A stretch of 64,000 nt of DNA from Magnetococcales bacterium (GTDB lineage: Bacteria; Pseudomonadota; Magnetococcia; Magnetococcales; UBA8363): positions 1-64,000 of the forward strand of contig JADGCQ010000004.1 of NCBI GenBank assembly GCA_015228925.1, in the 5' to 3' direction. The translations under genes were made by a program, and so were the position numbers. A model generated the notes under the pieces. That model ran no database searches. It saw nothing but the letters and a program-made list of their open reading frames with translations, and had not been told where the DNA came from. The number at the start of each line of letters is the position of its first letter. Positions within the stretch are counted from its first letter, which is position 1. Shown here piece after piece: positions 7,803 to 18,307 of this stretch.

Positions 7803-10739
7803 TCATGAGGAAACATCACCCCGGAACAATCGATCCAGAACCATAAAGAGGCGTTGGCGGTCAACATGGAAGAACTCCAATACCTCACGGGCTTTGGTTA
7901 ACACCGCCTCCGCTTGTCCCGCCAAATCTTCACCCGCCGCGTTGTCCCCCGCTTCCACTTCCGCTCTCAGGCGTGCCGCCTCACGGGCAACCTGCACCAG
8001 TTCGCGTGATCTTTCTCTGACTACGGTAAATACCTCACCAAGCTCGATAAAATCGGGATGACCCGCAAAAATTCGCTGCCCATCACCATCCAACCAGCGT
8101 TGGAAGGAATCAATTTTTCCAGAAAGAACCGAATCCAGATTGGATTCTGCCGAAGCGGCTCCCTCCAATACGATGGCTTTCTCCAACAGATTGATCCATC
8201 CAAGGAAAAGCTCCTTAAGTTCCCTGGCATCAAACATCCCTTCTGTCGGTATGGTAAACGCGGCGCGAACCTTGTTTAAAGCGGTAGCCGAATACAGGGT
8301 GATGTCGGTTACGTGTCCAAAAGCGGTGGCTGCCCCAACCGTCTCCCGAGCCAATCGGACCATGACCTTGGCCAGATCCAACACACTCCGGGCCGAAGAT
8401 TCGCTCTCTTGCGCTGCGGCCAGGGTCAAGTCCGCCCCTTGCCTGGCATCTTTTGCGGCACTGGTGACCTTTCCTACCGCATCGGAACTTTCACGCGCCG
8501 CATCGAGAATCTGGATCGATTCGGTTTGCGCATCTGCCGCAGAGCGCGCGATTTCGGAAGCGGCAAAGGAGAGTTCCTCGGTGTTGCGTACCACCATATC
8601 GGTAGACCGAGAAACGTCACCAACCGCGCGAGATATGGACTGAATCGAACGATTTTGCTCGTCCACTGCCATGGAAATTTCTTCGTTGGTTTGGTGAATA
8701 ACCTTGACGATGCGGTAAACTTGTTCGGAGGCCGCTGCAACCTCTTTTGTCTGATCGCGGATGTCGGAGATTCTCCGGGAAACTGTGTCGGTAGCGAGTG
8801 AAGTCTGTCGCGCCAATTCTTTGACCTCGTTGGCTACCACAGCAAAACCTTTGCCCGCATCACCAGCCCCAGCCGCCTCAATGGAAGCATTCAAGGCCAA
8901 CATGTTGGTTTGTTCAGCAATATTGTTGATCAGTTCGACCACCTGCCCAATTTCTTGAGCCGACAGTTCCAGGTGCTCCATAACCTCCTTGCTGGCACTG
9001 GTATGGGTAAAGGCGATGTTGGCCATTTTGGTGGCTTCGCGACAAAGATGCTGAATGGCTTCCAGAGAGTCCACCATCTCCTCGGTAGCACCAGTCACGG
9101 CAAGAATCGCTTCGCGGACACCCTTCAAGCTTTGATCCACACCGGCAATATTGGCGGTCATCTCTTCGGAAGCAGCCGCCACCGTGGAAGCACCTTCCTG
9201 CCCACATTCAGCCCCTTTGACAATATTCTCCATATTGTCGAAGAGTCGATTCGACGCCGTTTCTACCTCGGCCATCCCCTGTTGAACGCCGATCATCAAT
9301 CCCATGATATGGCCCACATGGTCCGCCAAAAGACGGTTGGCTTGACCGACATCTCCCGCTTTTTCAGTGATTTCTCCGGCCCCCTGTTGAACTTCACTGC
9401 GTATGCTGTTGAGACTATTGGCGCAAGCCTCCACCGTTTCTGACTGCAAAGCCAGATCACGGGCGATTCCCGTCAGGCTGGCTGCCATTGCGTTGATGGA
9501 ATGTCCCAGTGCCTTCAACTCACCTGCTGGCAACAACGATTCATTGACCTTGAAAGTCAAATCTCCAGATGCCAGACGGCGCACGTCCGCAGCCAAATTG
9601 ACGATGGGGCGCGAAAGACGACCTGCAACCATGTAAATAAAGATAATAGCAATTCCCAACGATACCAAAGCGATCAACGCGGACATTCCACGCATTTGCG
9701 CTAAAGACTCTTCGCTGCCAGCCATCAGTGCGTCCTGGGATTTAACCTCAGCGATACTCCAACCGAAAAGCGACAGGGGACGGAAGACGATCGTGTAACG
9801 CATACCATTGTCTTCAAACTCCCCCACGCCAGTCTCTCCCGCTTGCATCAATCCGATGATCTTGGCAAAATCGGGGCTTTCGGACACGCTCTTGGTCGGT
9901 GGAAAATAATCTTCCGGTTTTTGCTCTGATTCCGGGTCTTGGCCCGCTTTCAGGTTGGTTGCGATGTTTTGATTGCCGCTGTCGGCAATCAAAAAACCTT
10001 TTGGATCGAGAATGAAGGTCCGCTTGAATACAAGCTTTTCTGCTTCGGCATTGGCCAGCTTTCCATGTTCCGAATGGGGAAAGGCATCGATACTTTCCTG
10101 GAAATAGGTGATGGGTATTTCATAATGGTAAAACGCCGGTTTGGAGCCATCCTCCAAAATGATGGGTGCCGTGTAGGCAAAAACCCATTGACTGGCATCT
10201 GGCGACATGTACGGGTAGGCGATGTGAACTTCACCCTTGGCCAAAGCAAAGCTTGGGTCGAAAAAAGGGGCTTCATTTTCCGCACTGGAAAAATCATCAT
10301 CTGGAGCAACGACACCCAAGGTCAATCGTGTATGTTCCTGGCCGGTTTTATCGATCACGCAGGTTTCGACAATGGGAAAACGGTGCTGCATTTTTTGGAT
10401 CCAAAGGTCCAGATCATCCTTTAATTTTCGCTGCTCCTCAGAAAACTGGAGAACCATTTTTCCTTCTTTTTCGGCATACTGGTTCCCCTTGCGGGTATCG
10501 GCCAGCGAAAAATAACGGATAAAATTCGGGTACTCCAAGGAGAGGAGGATCATATCCTTGGTGCGATTGTGCAGACCCATAGCCCTGTGGCTTGCCTCTG
10601 CCAAGCTATTCTTCATCCCCTCAATGGCCGATTGTTCTACCGCCTTTCTGGTCAAAAGGTACGATAACACGCTGGATACGACCAGAATAACAACAAGGAT
10701 CAATGAAAAGGTAAAAACCAATCGATATTTTATATTCAA
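7803..10739 (-). CDS. large methyl-accepting chemotaxis protein with Cache-like sensor and degenerate CZB domain
   Basis: 978-residue chemoreceptor. Membrane segments lie near residues 9-28 and 350-373 and enclose a large periplasmic Cache-like sensor. HAMP follows, then a long signalling region with the hairpin tip [19 protein letters not shown] near 615-640. The C-terminus (about 850-935) aligns by eye with the CZB zinc-binding domain of chemoreceptors ([18 protein letters not shown]), yet all four expected zinc ligands (three His, one Cys) are replaced. The sensor is closely related to that of the diguanylate cyclase encoded just upstream (FPIVETCxID, GQEHTR, [13 protein letters not shown] are shared). 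The 18-base gap to that gene suggests cotranscription. Confidence 0.9.
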   Translation of the reverse strand: MNIKYRLVFTFSLILVVILVVSSVLSYLLTRKAVEQSAIEGMKNSLAEASHRAMGLHNRTKDMILLSLEYPNFIRYFSLADTRKGNQYAEKEGKMVLQFSEEQRKLKDDLDLWIQKMQHRFPIVETCVIDKTGQEHTRLTLGVVAPDDDFSSAENEAPFFDPSFALAKGEVHIAYPYMSPDASQWVFAYTAPIILEDGSKPAFYHYEIPITYFQESIDAFPHSEHGKLANAEAEKLVFKRTFILDPKGFLIADSGNQNIATNLKAGQDPESEQKPEDYFPPTKSVSESPDFAKIIGLMQAGETGVGEFEDNGMRYTIVFRPLSLFGWSIAEVKSQDALMAGSEESLAQMRGMSALIALVSLGIAIIFIYMVAGRLSRPIVNLAADVRRLASGDLTFKVNESLLPAGELKALGHSINAMAASLTGIARDLALQSETVEACANSLNSIRSEVQQGAGEITEKAGDVGQANRLLADHVGHIMGLMIGVQQGMAEVETASNRLFDNMENIVKGAECGQEGASTVAAASEEMTANIAGVDQSLKGVREAILAVTGATEEMVDSLEAIQHLCREATKMANIAFTHTSASKEVMEHLELSAQEIGQVVELINNIAEQTNMLALNASIEAAGAGDAGKGFAVVANEVKELARQTSLATDTVSRRISDIRDQTKEVAAASEQVYRIVKVIHQTNEEISMAVDEQNRSIQSISRAVGDVSRSTDMVVRNTEELSFAASEIARSAADAQTESIQILDAARESSDAVGKVTSAAKDARQGADLTLAAAQESESSARSVLDLAKVMVRLARETVGAATAFGHVTDITLYSATALNKVRAAFTIPTEGMFDARELKELFLGWINLLEKAIVLEGAASAESNLDSVLSGKIDSFQRWLDGDGQRIFAGHPDFIELGEVFTVVRERSRELVQVAREAARLRAEVEAGDNAAGEDLAGQAEAVLTKAREVLEFFHVDRQRLFMVLDRLFRGDVSS

Positions 10740-10757
10740 AGGTTCATCTCCAGATTT

Positions 10758-12890
10758 TCACTTGATTTGGTCCCATCGGACCACTTGGTTTCTTCCTAAT
10801 TTTTTTGCAGCGTATAATGCGTTGTCTGCCAGTTTGAGCAATGCCTTCTCATCGTTGGTATTGGCAAGGGGATTGGATGAAACGCCGATACTGATCGTCA
10901 CCCGCATATTCTGGATTTGGGTTGCTTCAATTTTTTGGCGTAACTTCTCGGCAACGGCACAGGCTTGATCTGCCCCTGTATTGGTCAATAGAACACAAAA
11001 TTCTTCACCGCCGAAGCGGCAGGCAAAGTCGGTCTGACGAAACATAGTCCGTAATGTTTCCCCAATGGTGCGCAGTACCAAATCCCCCATATCATGGCCA
11101 TGCGTGTCATTAAATTTTTTAAAATGGTCAACATCAAAAAACAAGACTGATAAATTCAGACCGTAACGCAAAGCACGGCTAAACTCAACCGGCATGGACT
11201 CTTCCAGCCAACGACGGTTGAGCAATCCGGTCAATTTGTCGGTAAATGAGAGTGAACGTAATTCTTCTTCCAGTTTTTTTTCCCGGGTGATATCACGCAT
11301 CAAGGCTGCGGAGCCAATCTTTTCTCCCTCTGCGTTTAAAAATTTGGAGGCGTAGAAATTAAGCACCAATTGATTGAATACAACAATATCAGCCATGCCA
11401 CCAAACTTATCCCCAGCAATCACCGCCCGGATATACTCTGGATCATCCAGCAGCGCGTAAAAACCACCCTGAGCGATCTGTTCCGTTGTTTTTCCCAGAA
11501 GGCGTTCTGCGGCGGGATTGACCAGAACGACGGTATCTTTGCCATCGGCGACAACAACCCCTTCTTGCGTACTGTGGATGATCGTGGTCAACTTATTGCG
11601 TTCCTGAATGAGAAAGTCTCGACTTTTTTCGATTTCCCGGCGCATATGATTAAAATGGCCCACGATTTGGCCCAGTTCATCTTGTGTATTGGCAGTGACA
11701 TCAACACATTCCCGACCATTCTGGAGTGCTTCCATGGCAATAGATAATCGGCTGAGGGGGCGGGTGATCCAACTGGAGACTATCCATACAATGGTAAAAC
11801 CCAGAATCAAGACGCCCAAGGCCACCGCAATAATCACGTTGCGAATATTGGTCAGGGAGATGTTGCCTTTCAGCAGGGCATTGTAGGACTTGATACGGAC
11901 AAGACTCCATCCAAGAGTGGGTAAGGGCTTGTAAGTGATAAAATAACGCTTCCCATCCACAGTGAAAGATCCGTGATTTTCTTCCCCATTCCTGGCTTTT
12001 TGTATCAAGGAAAGAAAATCAGGATGATCGGACAGCGTGTCTATTTTGGGCAGATAATCCTGTAACAGTGCCGGTTCATCCTCCCCTTTTCCAGGTTTCA
12101 GGGAAAAGTTCGTCTCCCGAAAGTTATCGATCACAATCAGACCTTGGGCAGTCAGAATGACAAATCGGTCGGAGAGTGGGTCTTGCTCCTGTAGGGCTTT
12201 GCTGGTTTCTCCCACTTCCGGTGAATTTTGCATCATAAATTGTTTAAAAAAAGCCAGTGGAATTTCAAAATGGTAAAAAGCGGGTTTACTGCCATCATCC
12301 AGGACCACCGGTGAGGTGTAAGCAAAAACCCATTCCTTGGCGTCTGCCGACATATAGGGTTCTGCCAAGTAAACTTCTCCGGGCGGTAGCTGAAACGTAG
12401 GTTTGAAAAACGAAGCCCCTCCCTCGTCGGGAGACATGTCGGCCAGGGGGGCTTTATGTCTGTGCGTGGTCCGTGTGTGTTCCTGACCCGTGGCATCGAT
12501 CAAGCAGGTTTCCACGATGGGGAACCGTTTTTGAAGAGCGTAGGTCCAATCGTCCAAACGTCCCTGAAGAACCTGCTGTTCCGGTGTTAAAATCAAATGG
12601 TGATTGCTATCATAACGATTTCCTGCCTTGGTCTCAGGAAGGGAAAAATACTCTTTGAATGCGGGATTTTCCAGAGCAATGCCCATGGTGCTTCGGGCAC
12701 GATCGTGAAACATTTCACATTGACTGTAAACATGTTCTAAATCATCGTGCATGATGCTCAAGGCACTGGCGATGACGGCTTCCTCCGTCTTCTCGAAGGA
12801 AAACCAACCGATGATGCCTGTGGACAAGCCCAAAAGAATGACAAACAATGCGGCGAATCGGTGTTTTATTTTGAAAAACTGTATTTTCAC
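10758..12890 (-). CDS. membrane diguanylate cyclase: Cache-like sensor, HAMP, PAS, GGDEF
   Basis: About 710 residues. One membrane segment near the N-terminus and another after the periplasmic sensor are followed by HAMP, a PAS domain (EGVVVADGKDTVVLVNPAAE) and a GGDEF domain with an intact active site (RFGGEEF) and an upstream RQTD product-inhibition site at the usual spacing, so it should make c-di-GMP with feedback control. The GTG at 12890 gives a good anchor start and is preceded by a purine-rich stretch; an upstream in-frame start at 12935 is possible. The sensor is a paralogue of that in the chemoreceptor downstream, so one signal may feed both chemotaxis and c-di-GMP. The PAS-GGDEF output closely resembles that of the protein at 23393. 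Confidence 0.9.
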   Translation of the reverse strand: MKIQFFKIKHRFAALFVILLGLSTGIIGWFSFEKTEEAVIASALSIMHDDLEHVYSQCEMFHDRARSTMGIALENPAFKEYFSLPETKAGNRYDSNHHLILTPEQQVLQGRLDDWTYALQKRFPIVETCLIDATGQEHTRTTHRHKAPLADMSPDEGGASFFKPTFQLPPGEVYLAEPYMSADAKEWVFAYTSPVVLDDGSKPAFYHFEIPLAFFKQFMMQNSPEVGETSKALQEQDPLSDRFVILTAQGLIVIDNFRETNFSLKPGKGEDEPALLQDYLPKIDTLSDHPDFLSLIQKARNGEENHGSFTVDGKRYFITYKPLPTLGWSLVRIKSYNALLKGNISLTNIRNVIIAVALGVLILGFTIVWIVSSWITRPLSRLSIAMEALQNGRECVDVTANTQDELGQIVGHFNHMRREIEKSRDFLIQERNKLTTIIHSTQEGVVVADGKDTVVLVNPAAERLLGKTTEQIAQGGFYALLDDPEYIRAVIAGDKFGGMADIVVFNQLVLNFYASKFLNAEGEKIGSAALMRDITREKKLEEELRSLSFTDKLTGLLNRRWLEESMPVEFSRALRYGLNLSVLFFDVDHFKKFNDTHGHDMGDLVLRTIGETLRTMFRQTDFACRFGGEEFCVLLTNTGADQACAVAEKLRQKIEATQIQNMRVTISIGVSSNPLANTNDEKALLKLADNALYAAKKLGRNQVVRWDQIK

Positions 12891-12945
12891 TCTTTTTTCA
12901 ACCTTTCCTTTCTGCTGTGCGTTCCACAGAATCATTCAGGGGGAT

Positions 12946-14985
12946 TCATTGTAACATGGGTCTCATTTGCGCGTCGGAAACATTGGGATAAACAGAATCT
13001 TTCATAAGTTCAACAATTTCATCTGCCCTGACCGGAGGACTGAATAAAAAGCCCTGCACCTTGTCGCAATCTGACCGCCGAAGGAACTCTAACTGTTCCG
13101 ATGTTGATACCCCTTCGGCGACAACCGTGAGTTTGAGACCACGCGCAACGGCCAAAATGGCGGTGACGATCGCGGCACTTTGATCGTCATAGGCAATATC
13201 GTTGATGAAAGAACGGTCGATTTTAAGGGAATGCACCGGATAGTTGCGTAGGCAGCTCAGGGAAGAATAACCCGTACCAAAATCATCAATGGAAAGATGG
13301 ATGCCCAGTTCACGCCACTGCCCAAGGATCTCGATGGCCCGTTTCTCATCTTCAAGAAACATGCTTTCGGTAATTTCCAATTCCAACCATCGTGGATCAA
13401 GACCGGATTTCCGCAAGTTTTTTTTCACAACATCAACAAGACTGGCACTTCTAAACTGACGTGGAGACACGTTGACCGCCATCTGGATCGGGGGGTAGCC
13501 TGCATCCTGCCAGCGTTTGTTTTGAGCGCAGGCCTCCATGAGGATCCATTCGCCCAGGGGGACGATCAAACCGTTTTCCTCTGCCAATGGGATGAACTGA
13601 TCGGGCGTCACCAGACCATACCGGGGGCAGTTCCAACGCACCAACGCTTCGACCCCCGATAATGCCCCAGTCAGGACATCGTACTGGGGTTGGTAGAGCA
13701 AAAAGAATTCTTTACGTTCCAATGCATTTTTCATGGCCACTTCGGTGTTCCAACGTCGCATCGCCACTTCACCCATCTGTTGGGTGTAGAACTGGATGCT
13801 GCTACCGCCCATTTTTTTCGCCTGTTGCATGGCGGTTTCGGCGTGTTTGAGCAGGATTTCGGCATTATCGACATCCATGGGGTAAACCGTGATGCCGATA
13901 CAGGCGGAAAAGTTGAGGGTGTGTTCACCGAGTTGCAGGGTATGGCCCAGTAGCGTTAAAATTTTCTCGGCAATGCGTCCAAAATGGGCCACATCATCCA
14001 ACTGCGTGGCCAAAAGGACAAATTCATCGCCGCCGAAGCGGGCAATGGTATCGTTTTCTCTCATCCCTTCTTTTAATCGTTGTGCCAGGATTTTCAACAC
14101 TTGATCCCCAAGGAGGCGCCCACCGTTGGTATTGATCTGTTTGAATCGATCCAATCCCACCCATAATACACCGATCAGTTGTTTGTGGCGTTTGGCTTGG
14201 ACAATGGCTTGACTGAGGCGATCCTTCAAGAGCATCCGGTTGGGTAATTCAGTCAGAACGTCATAATTGGCAACAAACTCGATTTGTTGCTGACTTTCAC
14301 GAATATCGGTAAGATCGGATAGAATTCCAACAAAATTTTGGATCGTGCCATTCTGGTCATGGATGGCCTTGATGACCGTCCATTGCGGATAGATATCCCC
14401 ATTGTGGCGTCGGTTCCAAACATTTCCGGTCCATAGCCCCTGATTGATCAAGGTATGCCACATGGTGGCGTAGAAAGAGGCATCGTGCCGCCCACTTTTT
14501 AACAAACGCATGTTTTGACCGAGAATGGTTTCTTCCGAAAAACCGGTAATATCGACGAATGCTTGGTTGATCGAGCAAACTGTCCCCTGGGCATCGGTGA
14601 CGACCACAGCTTCGCTGAGGTGAGAAAACACCTTCCGAATCATTTCCAATTCGACCTCTTTTGCCCTAAGAGTGACCAATTCCTCCTGCATTTGGCGGAA
14701 TGATCGGATACGGTCTGTTTTGGTGATTCTATGGTGTGTAACAATTCTACGCAGTTCTTTGGATGAAAAACCAACGGTAAAAAGGCCGAGTCCCAAGGCA
14801 AATCCTGAGTAGGCGGTACGAAATGCCAGCCAAGATAGGGTTGCCATGGTCAGGAAAAGTATGGGGAGGATTTTGGTATCATCACCGTCCAGCATTATTT
14901 TGAGCAACGGTGAACCCGGAAATAGGGTGAACACGAGGGTGACAACGGCGGGAAGACCAATCAGAATCCACAGGCGTACAGGCAC
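12946..14985 (-). CDS. membrane-bound PAS-GGDEF-EAL protein (c-di-GMP turnover)
   Basis: 679 residues. Two or three N-terminal membrane segments (about 5-70), a PAS domain (EAVVVTDAQGTVCSINQAF, about 125-235), a GGDEF domain with RFGGDEF and an REND inhibition site, and a full EAL domain. EAL landmarks are intact: VEALVRW, NVSPRQF, ELEITES, DDFGTGYSSL, KIDRSFI, EGV and QGFLFSPP. Both synthesis and hydrolysis of c-di-GMP are therefore possible. The GTG start at 14985 follows TCAGGAGAACC. It lies upstream of the cyclase at 10758 on the same strand, with a short gap, so the minus genes from here to 7803 may form one operon. Confidence 0.9.
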   Translation of the reverse strand: MPVRLWILIGLPAVVTLVFTLFPGSPLLKIMLDGDDTKILPILFLTMATLSWLAFRTAYSGFALGLGLFTVGFSSKELRRIVTHHRITKTDRIRSFRQMQEELVTLRAKEVELEMIRKVFSHLSEAVVVTDAQGTVCSINQAFVDITGFSEETILGQNMRLLKSGRHDASFYATMWHTLINQGLWTGNVWNRRHNGDIYPQWTVIKAIHDQNGTIQNFVGILSDLTDIRESQQQIEFVANYDVLTELPNRMLLKDRLSQAIVQAKRHKQLIGVLWVGLDRFKQINTNGGRLLGDQVLKILAQRLKEGMRENDTIARFGGDEFVLLATQLDDVAHFGRIAEKILTLLGHTLQLGEHTLNFSACIGITVYPMDVDNAEILLKHAETAMQQAKKMGGSSIQFYTQQMGEVAMRRWNTEVAMKNALERKEFFLLYQPQYDVLTGALSGVEALVRWNCPRYGLVTPDQFIPLAEENGLIVPLGEWILMEACAQNKRWQDAGYPPIQMAVNVSPRQFRSASLVDVVKKNLRKSGLDPRWLELEITESMFLEDEKRAIEILGQWRELGIHLSIDDFGTGYSSLSCLRNYPVHSLKIDRSFINDIAYDDQSAAIVTAILAVARGLKLTVVAEGVSTSEQLEFLRRSDCDKVQGFLFSPPVRADEIVELMKDSVYPNVSDAQMRPMLQ

Positions 14986-15273
14986 TTAGAGGTTCTCCTG
15001 AGAAGGGGTGGAGTCAAGATACTTCGACCGGTTGTATTGGTACCCTCCCCAAGGTTTACTACAATTTTAATGCCACTGCGTTCCCTTCAGTGCCGTATGG
15101 GCAAAAGGCTACGGTTTAGGGTTTTCCAGTCACGGCAGGGATCGGATGATGTCCCGATTTTATTCCCATAAATAGGAATAAGACAGGAAATTTTCCAATA
15201 AATGAGAAAAACAGGGGGGCCACGGCCCTTTTGTTTTGAGTCAGCTCCCAGCTTTAAGAAGAATACCTTGGTT

Positions 15274-15810
15274 TCACCACCACTTTTTTGGTGATCCGGG
15301 ATGGACATCGGTGTGGCACCGTTCACAGATGAATGGTGAAAAGGCGACCCGTCCATGGCAAGCACCGCAAAATTGACCGCGCAGAACGGAATCCATGGTG
15401 ATGGCGTTTCCCTTTGCCACAGGGAGGAAAGGTTTGGGATGGCAGTTGCTGCAATCAAGCCATCGGGTATGGGTGGCATGGGGAAAACGTATATGGGGCA
15501 TGTTTTTGGTATTGGTCATGAGGATCTCTGTATCGAGTACCTTCATGGACGTTTTACCCTGGAGATCCGCCCGTGGAGAGATCAGGTTTTTGTCGAGGGT
15601 TTTTACCCAATTGACTTCTCCCAGGCGATCATGGGGAAAAGAGTTGAGTGCCTGGGCCGGTTTTTGCAGAGACTCTAGGGATCTGTTGCTGGGATCATGA
15701 TATCCGTCCTTGTTACCGGGAAGATGATTGGGATCTTTGGCGATCCCTGGCCGCGCCAGTCCGGTGACTCCAATCATGATGGCCAGACTCAACCAAGCGA
15801 TGCGTGACAT
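15274..15810 (-). CDS. periplasmic triheme c7-type cytochrome
   Basis: 178-residue exported protein with signal peptide (RIAWLSLAIMIGVTGLA) and three haem motifs near the C-terminus: CSNCH, CGACH and CERCH. Extra His residues (HIRFPHATHTRW and TDVHPG) fit bis-His ligation, as in small c7/c3-like electron carriers that shuttle electrons in the periplasm. The start at 15810 is preceded by AAGGAG; a longer in-frame extension to 16149 lacks a signal and overlaps the kinase gene, so I rejected it. The gene diverges from the sensor kinase at 15851, with only 40 bases between the two starts. Confidence 0.88.
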   Translation of the reverse strand: MSRIAWLSLAIMIGVTGLARPGIAKDPNHLPGNKDGYHDPSNRSLESLQKPAQALNSFPHDRLGEVNWVKTLDKNLISPRADLQGKTSMKVLDTEILMTNTKNMPHIRFPHATHTRWLDCSNCHPKPFLPVAKGNAITMDSVLRGQFCGACHGRVAFSPFICERCHTDVHPGSPKKWW

Positions 15811-15850
15811 TGTAGAGAAACTCCTTGTTTTGGGTGATGGGAACCAGTTG

Positions 15851-18307
15851 ATGAATTCTGAAGACCCTGCAAACTCCCTACCGAATGAGACGGCGGCATC
15901 CGAATCGGCGGTTATCGCCAAAGAGGGGATCCCGCCACTCTTTCCCTTGGTGCGACATTTTTCGGTGACCAGCTTTATCGCCATGATCTTGGTGGGGGCG
16001 GCGTTGGGTTGGTATTTGAATAAGATGCAGGTCGAGATTTTACAGCATTTGGTGGAACGACAGAATGTCGCACTCACACGCGCATTTGCCAATTCACTTT
16101 GGCCTTTGATGCAGGGTTTAATACGGGAGAACGACCGTTTGGGTTCCAAGGAAGTGTTGGTTCACTCGATACGCGCCAGCCTCGACTATACGGTGCTGCA
16201 TCTGGTACACGATCTGGATGTCGTCAAAGTCAAATTGTACGACAAACAGGGGACGATCATCTACTCCACCAGTGCGCCCGAAATTGGTAATAACCAAAAA
16301 GATAATCCAAGATTTGTTTCGGCCATGGCGGGTGAAGTACAAAGCCAGCTCACTCTGACAGGGCAGTATTCCACATGGGAAGATGTTTTGGAAGAGAACG
16401 ACCTCGTCTCCAGTCTTATTCCCCTTTATCTTGGCAACCAAGTTGAAGGGGTCTTTGAGCTTTATTATGATGTATCCACCTCTTTTAAAGAATTGTCTCA
16501 GGTTCGCAACCTGGCTATCGTGTTTTCTGGGATTGCCTTCCTGCTGCTTTATTTTATTTTATTTTTCATCGTTCGTCGTGCCCAGCAATTGATTTCCCGT
16601 CAAAACTCGGCTCTTGTTTCCATGCTCGGACAAATTCGTCAGATCAATGCATCTTTGGAAATGAGGGTGGAGGAACGGACACGACGTTATGTCGAAATCA
16701 ATCGGTACTTAGGCCGCGAGATTCAAGAGCGGCGACGCACCGAATCGGAGTTGCGCAAGTTGACCCGCGCCGTGGAGCAAAGCCCGGTGTCTGTGATCAT
16801 TACCGATTTGGAGAACCGCATTGAATACGTCAATCCCAGGTTTTGCCAGGTGACCGGATATACTGCCGCTGAAGTCATTGGAAAAAATCCAAGAATTCTC
16901 AAGTCTGATTTTATGTCCCCGGAAGAATACCGTATCATGTGGGAAACATTGCGGGAGGGGAATGAATGGTGTGGCGAGTTTCACAACCTGCGCAAAAACG
17001 GGGAACCATTTTGGGAGTTTGCGTTTATCTCCACCATCCGTGATCCCGATGGCAATCCAACGCACTATCTGGCGGTCAAAGAAGATATCACCCAGCGCAA
17101 GCTGTCCGATGAAACAATCCGGCGTAATGAACTGCGGTTGCGCACCATCATGGAAAATGTGGTGGAAGGGATTATCACCGTGGATTGCGATGGCATGATC
17201 GAATCGGTCAACCCAGCGGCGGAAAGAATTTTCTGTATTGAAGCCAATGAACTGTTGGGGAAAAATATCAGCATGTTGGTTCCCGCAGAACACGCCAGCC
17301 GTCATGATGATTATATCAAGGACTACCTGACTTGGTTCAAGTCGTGCCGAAAGGGTTCGTATCTGGATGGCCCTACCCGTAGTGAGCTATTTTTTGAGCG
17401 GGTGATGGAGTCGCGGCGGATGAACGGTGAATCCTTCCCCTTGGAATTGACCGTCAGCCATGTGTGTCACAACGCGCGCGACCAGTTCATCGCTACCGTT
17501 AGAGACATCAGTGAACGCCGACGCGCCCAGGCAGAATTGGAGTCGGCACGGAGAAAATCGTTTCAACAGGAAAAAATGGCAGCGGTGGGGACATTGGCAG
17601 CGGGTATTGTCCACGAGATTGGTAACCCGATTGCGGCCATTTCCGGGTTGGTGGACGAACTACTGGATTGCATCCATACGGGGCAACCGGTGACGTTTGT
17701 CGAGCCTTTGGATTTGGTCCAGCAGCAAATTCAACGGTTGTTGACCATCACCCGGGAAGTGTCTGCCTTTTCTCAACCCCAGACCGATGATCGGCATCTC
17801 CTCGATATTAACGGATTGATCGAATCAACGCTGCGTCTGATGCGTTTCGACAAGCGGGTCGGCAACCTGGAAACCCGGATCCATCTGGATCGTTCTCTAC
17901 CAGCCCTTGAGGGGTCCGAGGGTCAATTGCGTCAGGTATTCATCAACCTGATCATCAACGCCGCCGATGCCCTGGACGGCATGAAACGTGAGGATCCATG
18001 TATCACTGTGACTTCAAGCTTTCAAGATAGTTGGGTCGTTGTCGCTATCGAAGATAATGGGCCGGGGATGGACGAAGAGGTCAAAAAACACGCCTTCGAT
18101 GCCTTTTTTACCACAAAACCGGTGGGGCGGGGGACTGGGTTGGGTCTTTCGCTTTGTTTTAACATTATTAGTGAACATGGTGGAGATATCATGATTGACA
18201 GTCGCCCGGGTGAAGGGGCCTGTTTTAAGGTTCGCCTGCCAATTTTGGTGACAACAATGCAGGGGGGAGGACATGGAGAGTTTGTTGCAAATCTTGGTTG
18301 TGGATGA
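15851..18307 (+). CDS. membrane PAS-PAS sensor histidine kinase, NtrB class
   Basis: About 818 residues. Membrane segments near residues 39-57 and 220-243 enclose a periplasmic sensor domain. A coiled coil, two PAS domains (VIITDLENRIEYVNPRF and GIITVDCDGMIESVNPAAE) and a kinase core follow. The phosphoacceptor His lies in AGIVHEIGNP; ATPase landmarks are NLIINAADAL, EDNGPGMDE, FFTTKPVGRGTGLGLSL and GEGACFKVRLP. The ATG at 15851 is favoured because upstream in-frame starts overlap the divergent cytochrome; Shine-Dalgarno support is weak. The 3' end overlaps the response regulator by 35 bases, so the pair is translationally coupled. Confidence 0.9.
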   Translation: MNSEDPANSLPNETAASESAVIAKEGIPPLFPLVRHFSVTSFIAMILVGAALGWYLNKMQVEILQHLVERQNVALTRAFANSLWPLMQGLIRENDRLGSKEVLVHSIRASLDYTVLHLVHDLDVVKVKLYDKQGTIIYSTSAPEIGNNQKDNPRFVSAMAGEVQSQLTLTGQYSTWEDVLEENDLVSSLIPLYLGNQVEGVFELYYDVSTSFKELSQVRNLAIVFSGIAFLLLYFILFFIVRRAQQLISRQNSALVSMLGQIRQINASLEMRVEERTRRYVEINRYLGREIQERRRTESELRKLTRAVEQSPVSVIITDLENRIEYVNPRFCQVTGYTAAEVIGKNPRILKSDFMSPEEYRIMWETLREGNEWCGEFHNLRKNGEPFWEFAFISTIRDPDGNPTHYLAVKEDITQRKLSDETIRRNELRLRTIMENVVEGIITVDCDGMIESVNPAAERIFCIEANELLGKNISMLVPAEHASRHDDYIKDYLTWFKSCRKGSYLDGPTRSELFFERVMESRRMNGESFPLELTVSHVCHNARDQFIATVRDISERRRAQAELESARRKSFQQEKMAAVGTLAAGIVHEIGNPIAAISGLVDELLDCIHTGQPVTFVEPLDLVQQQIQRLLTITREVSAFSQPQTDDRHLLDINGLIESTLRLMRFDKRVGNLETRIHLDRSLPALEGSEGQLRQVFINLIINAADALDGMKREDPCITVTSSFQDSWVVVAIEDNGPGMDEEVKKHAFDAFFTTKPVGRGTGLGLSLCFNIISEHGGDIMIDSRPGEGACFKVRLPILVTTMQGGGHGEFVANLGCG

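Noticed and set aside
15811-16149. N-terminal extension of the triheme cytochrome
   Set aside because: It lacks a signal peptide and overlaps the kinase gene; the start at 15810 has AAGGAG and a proper signal peptide.
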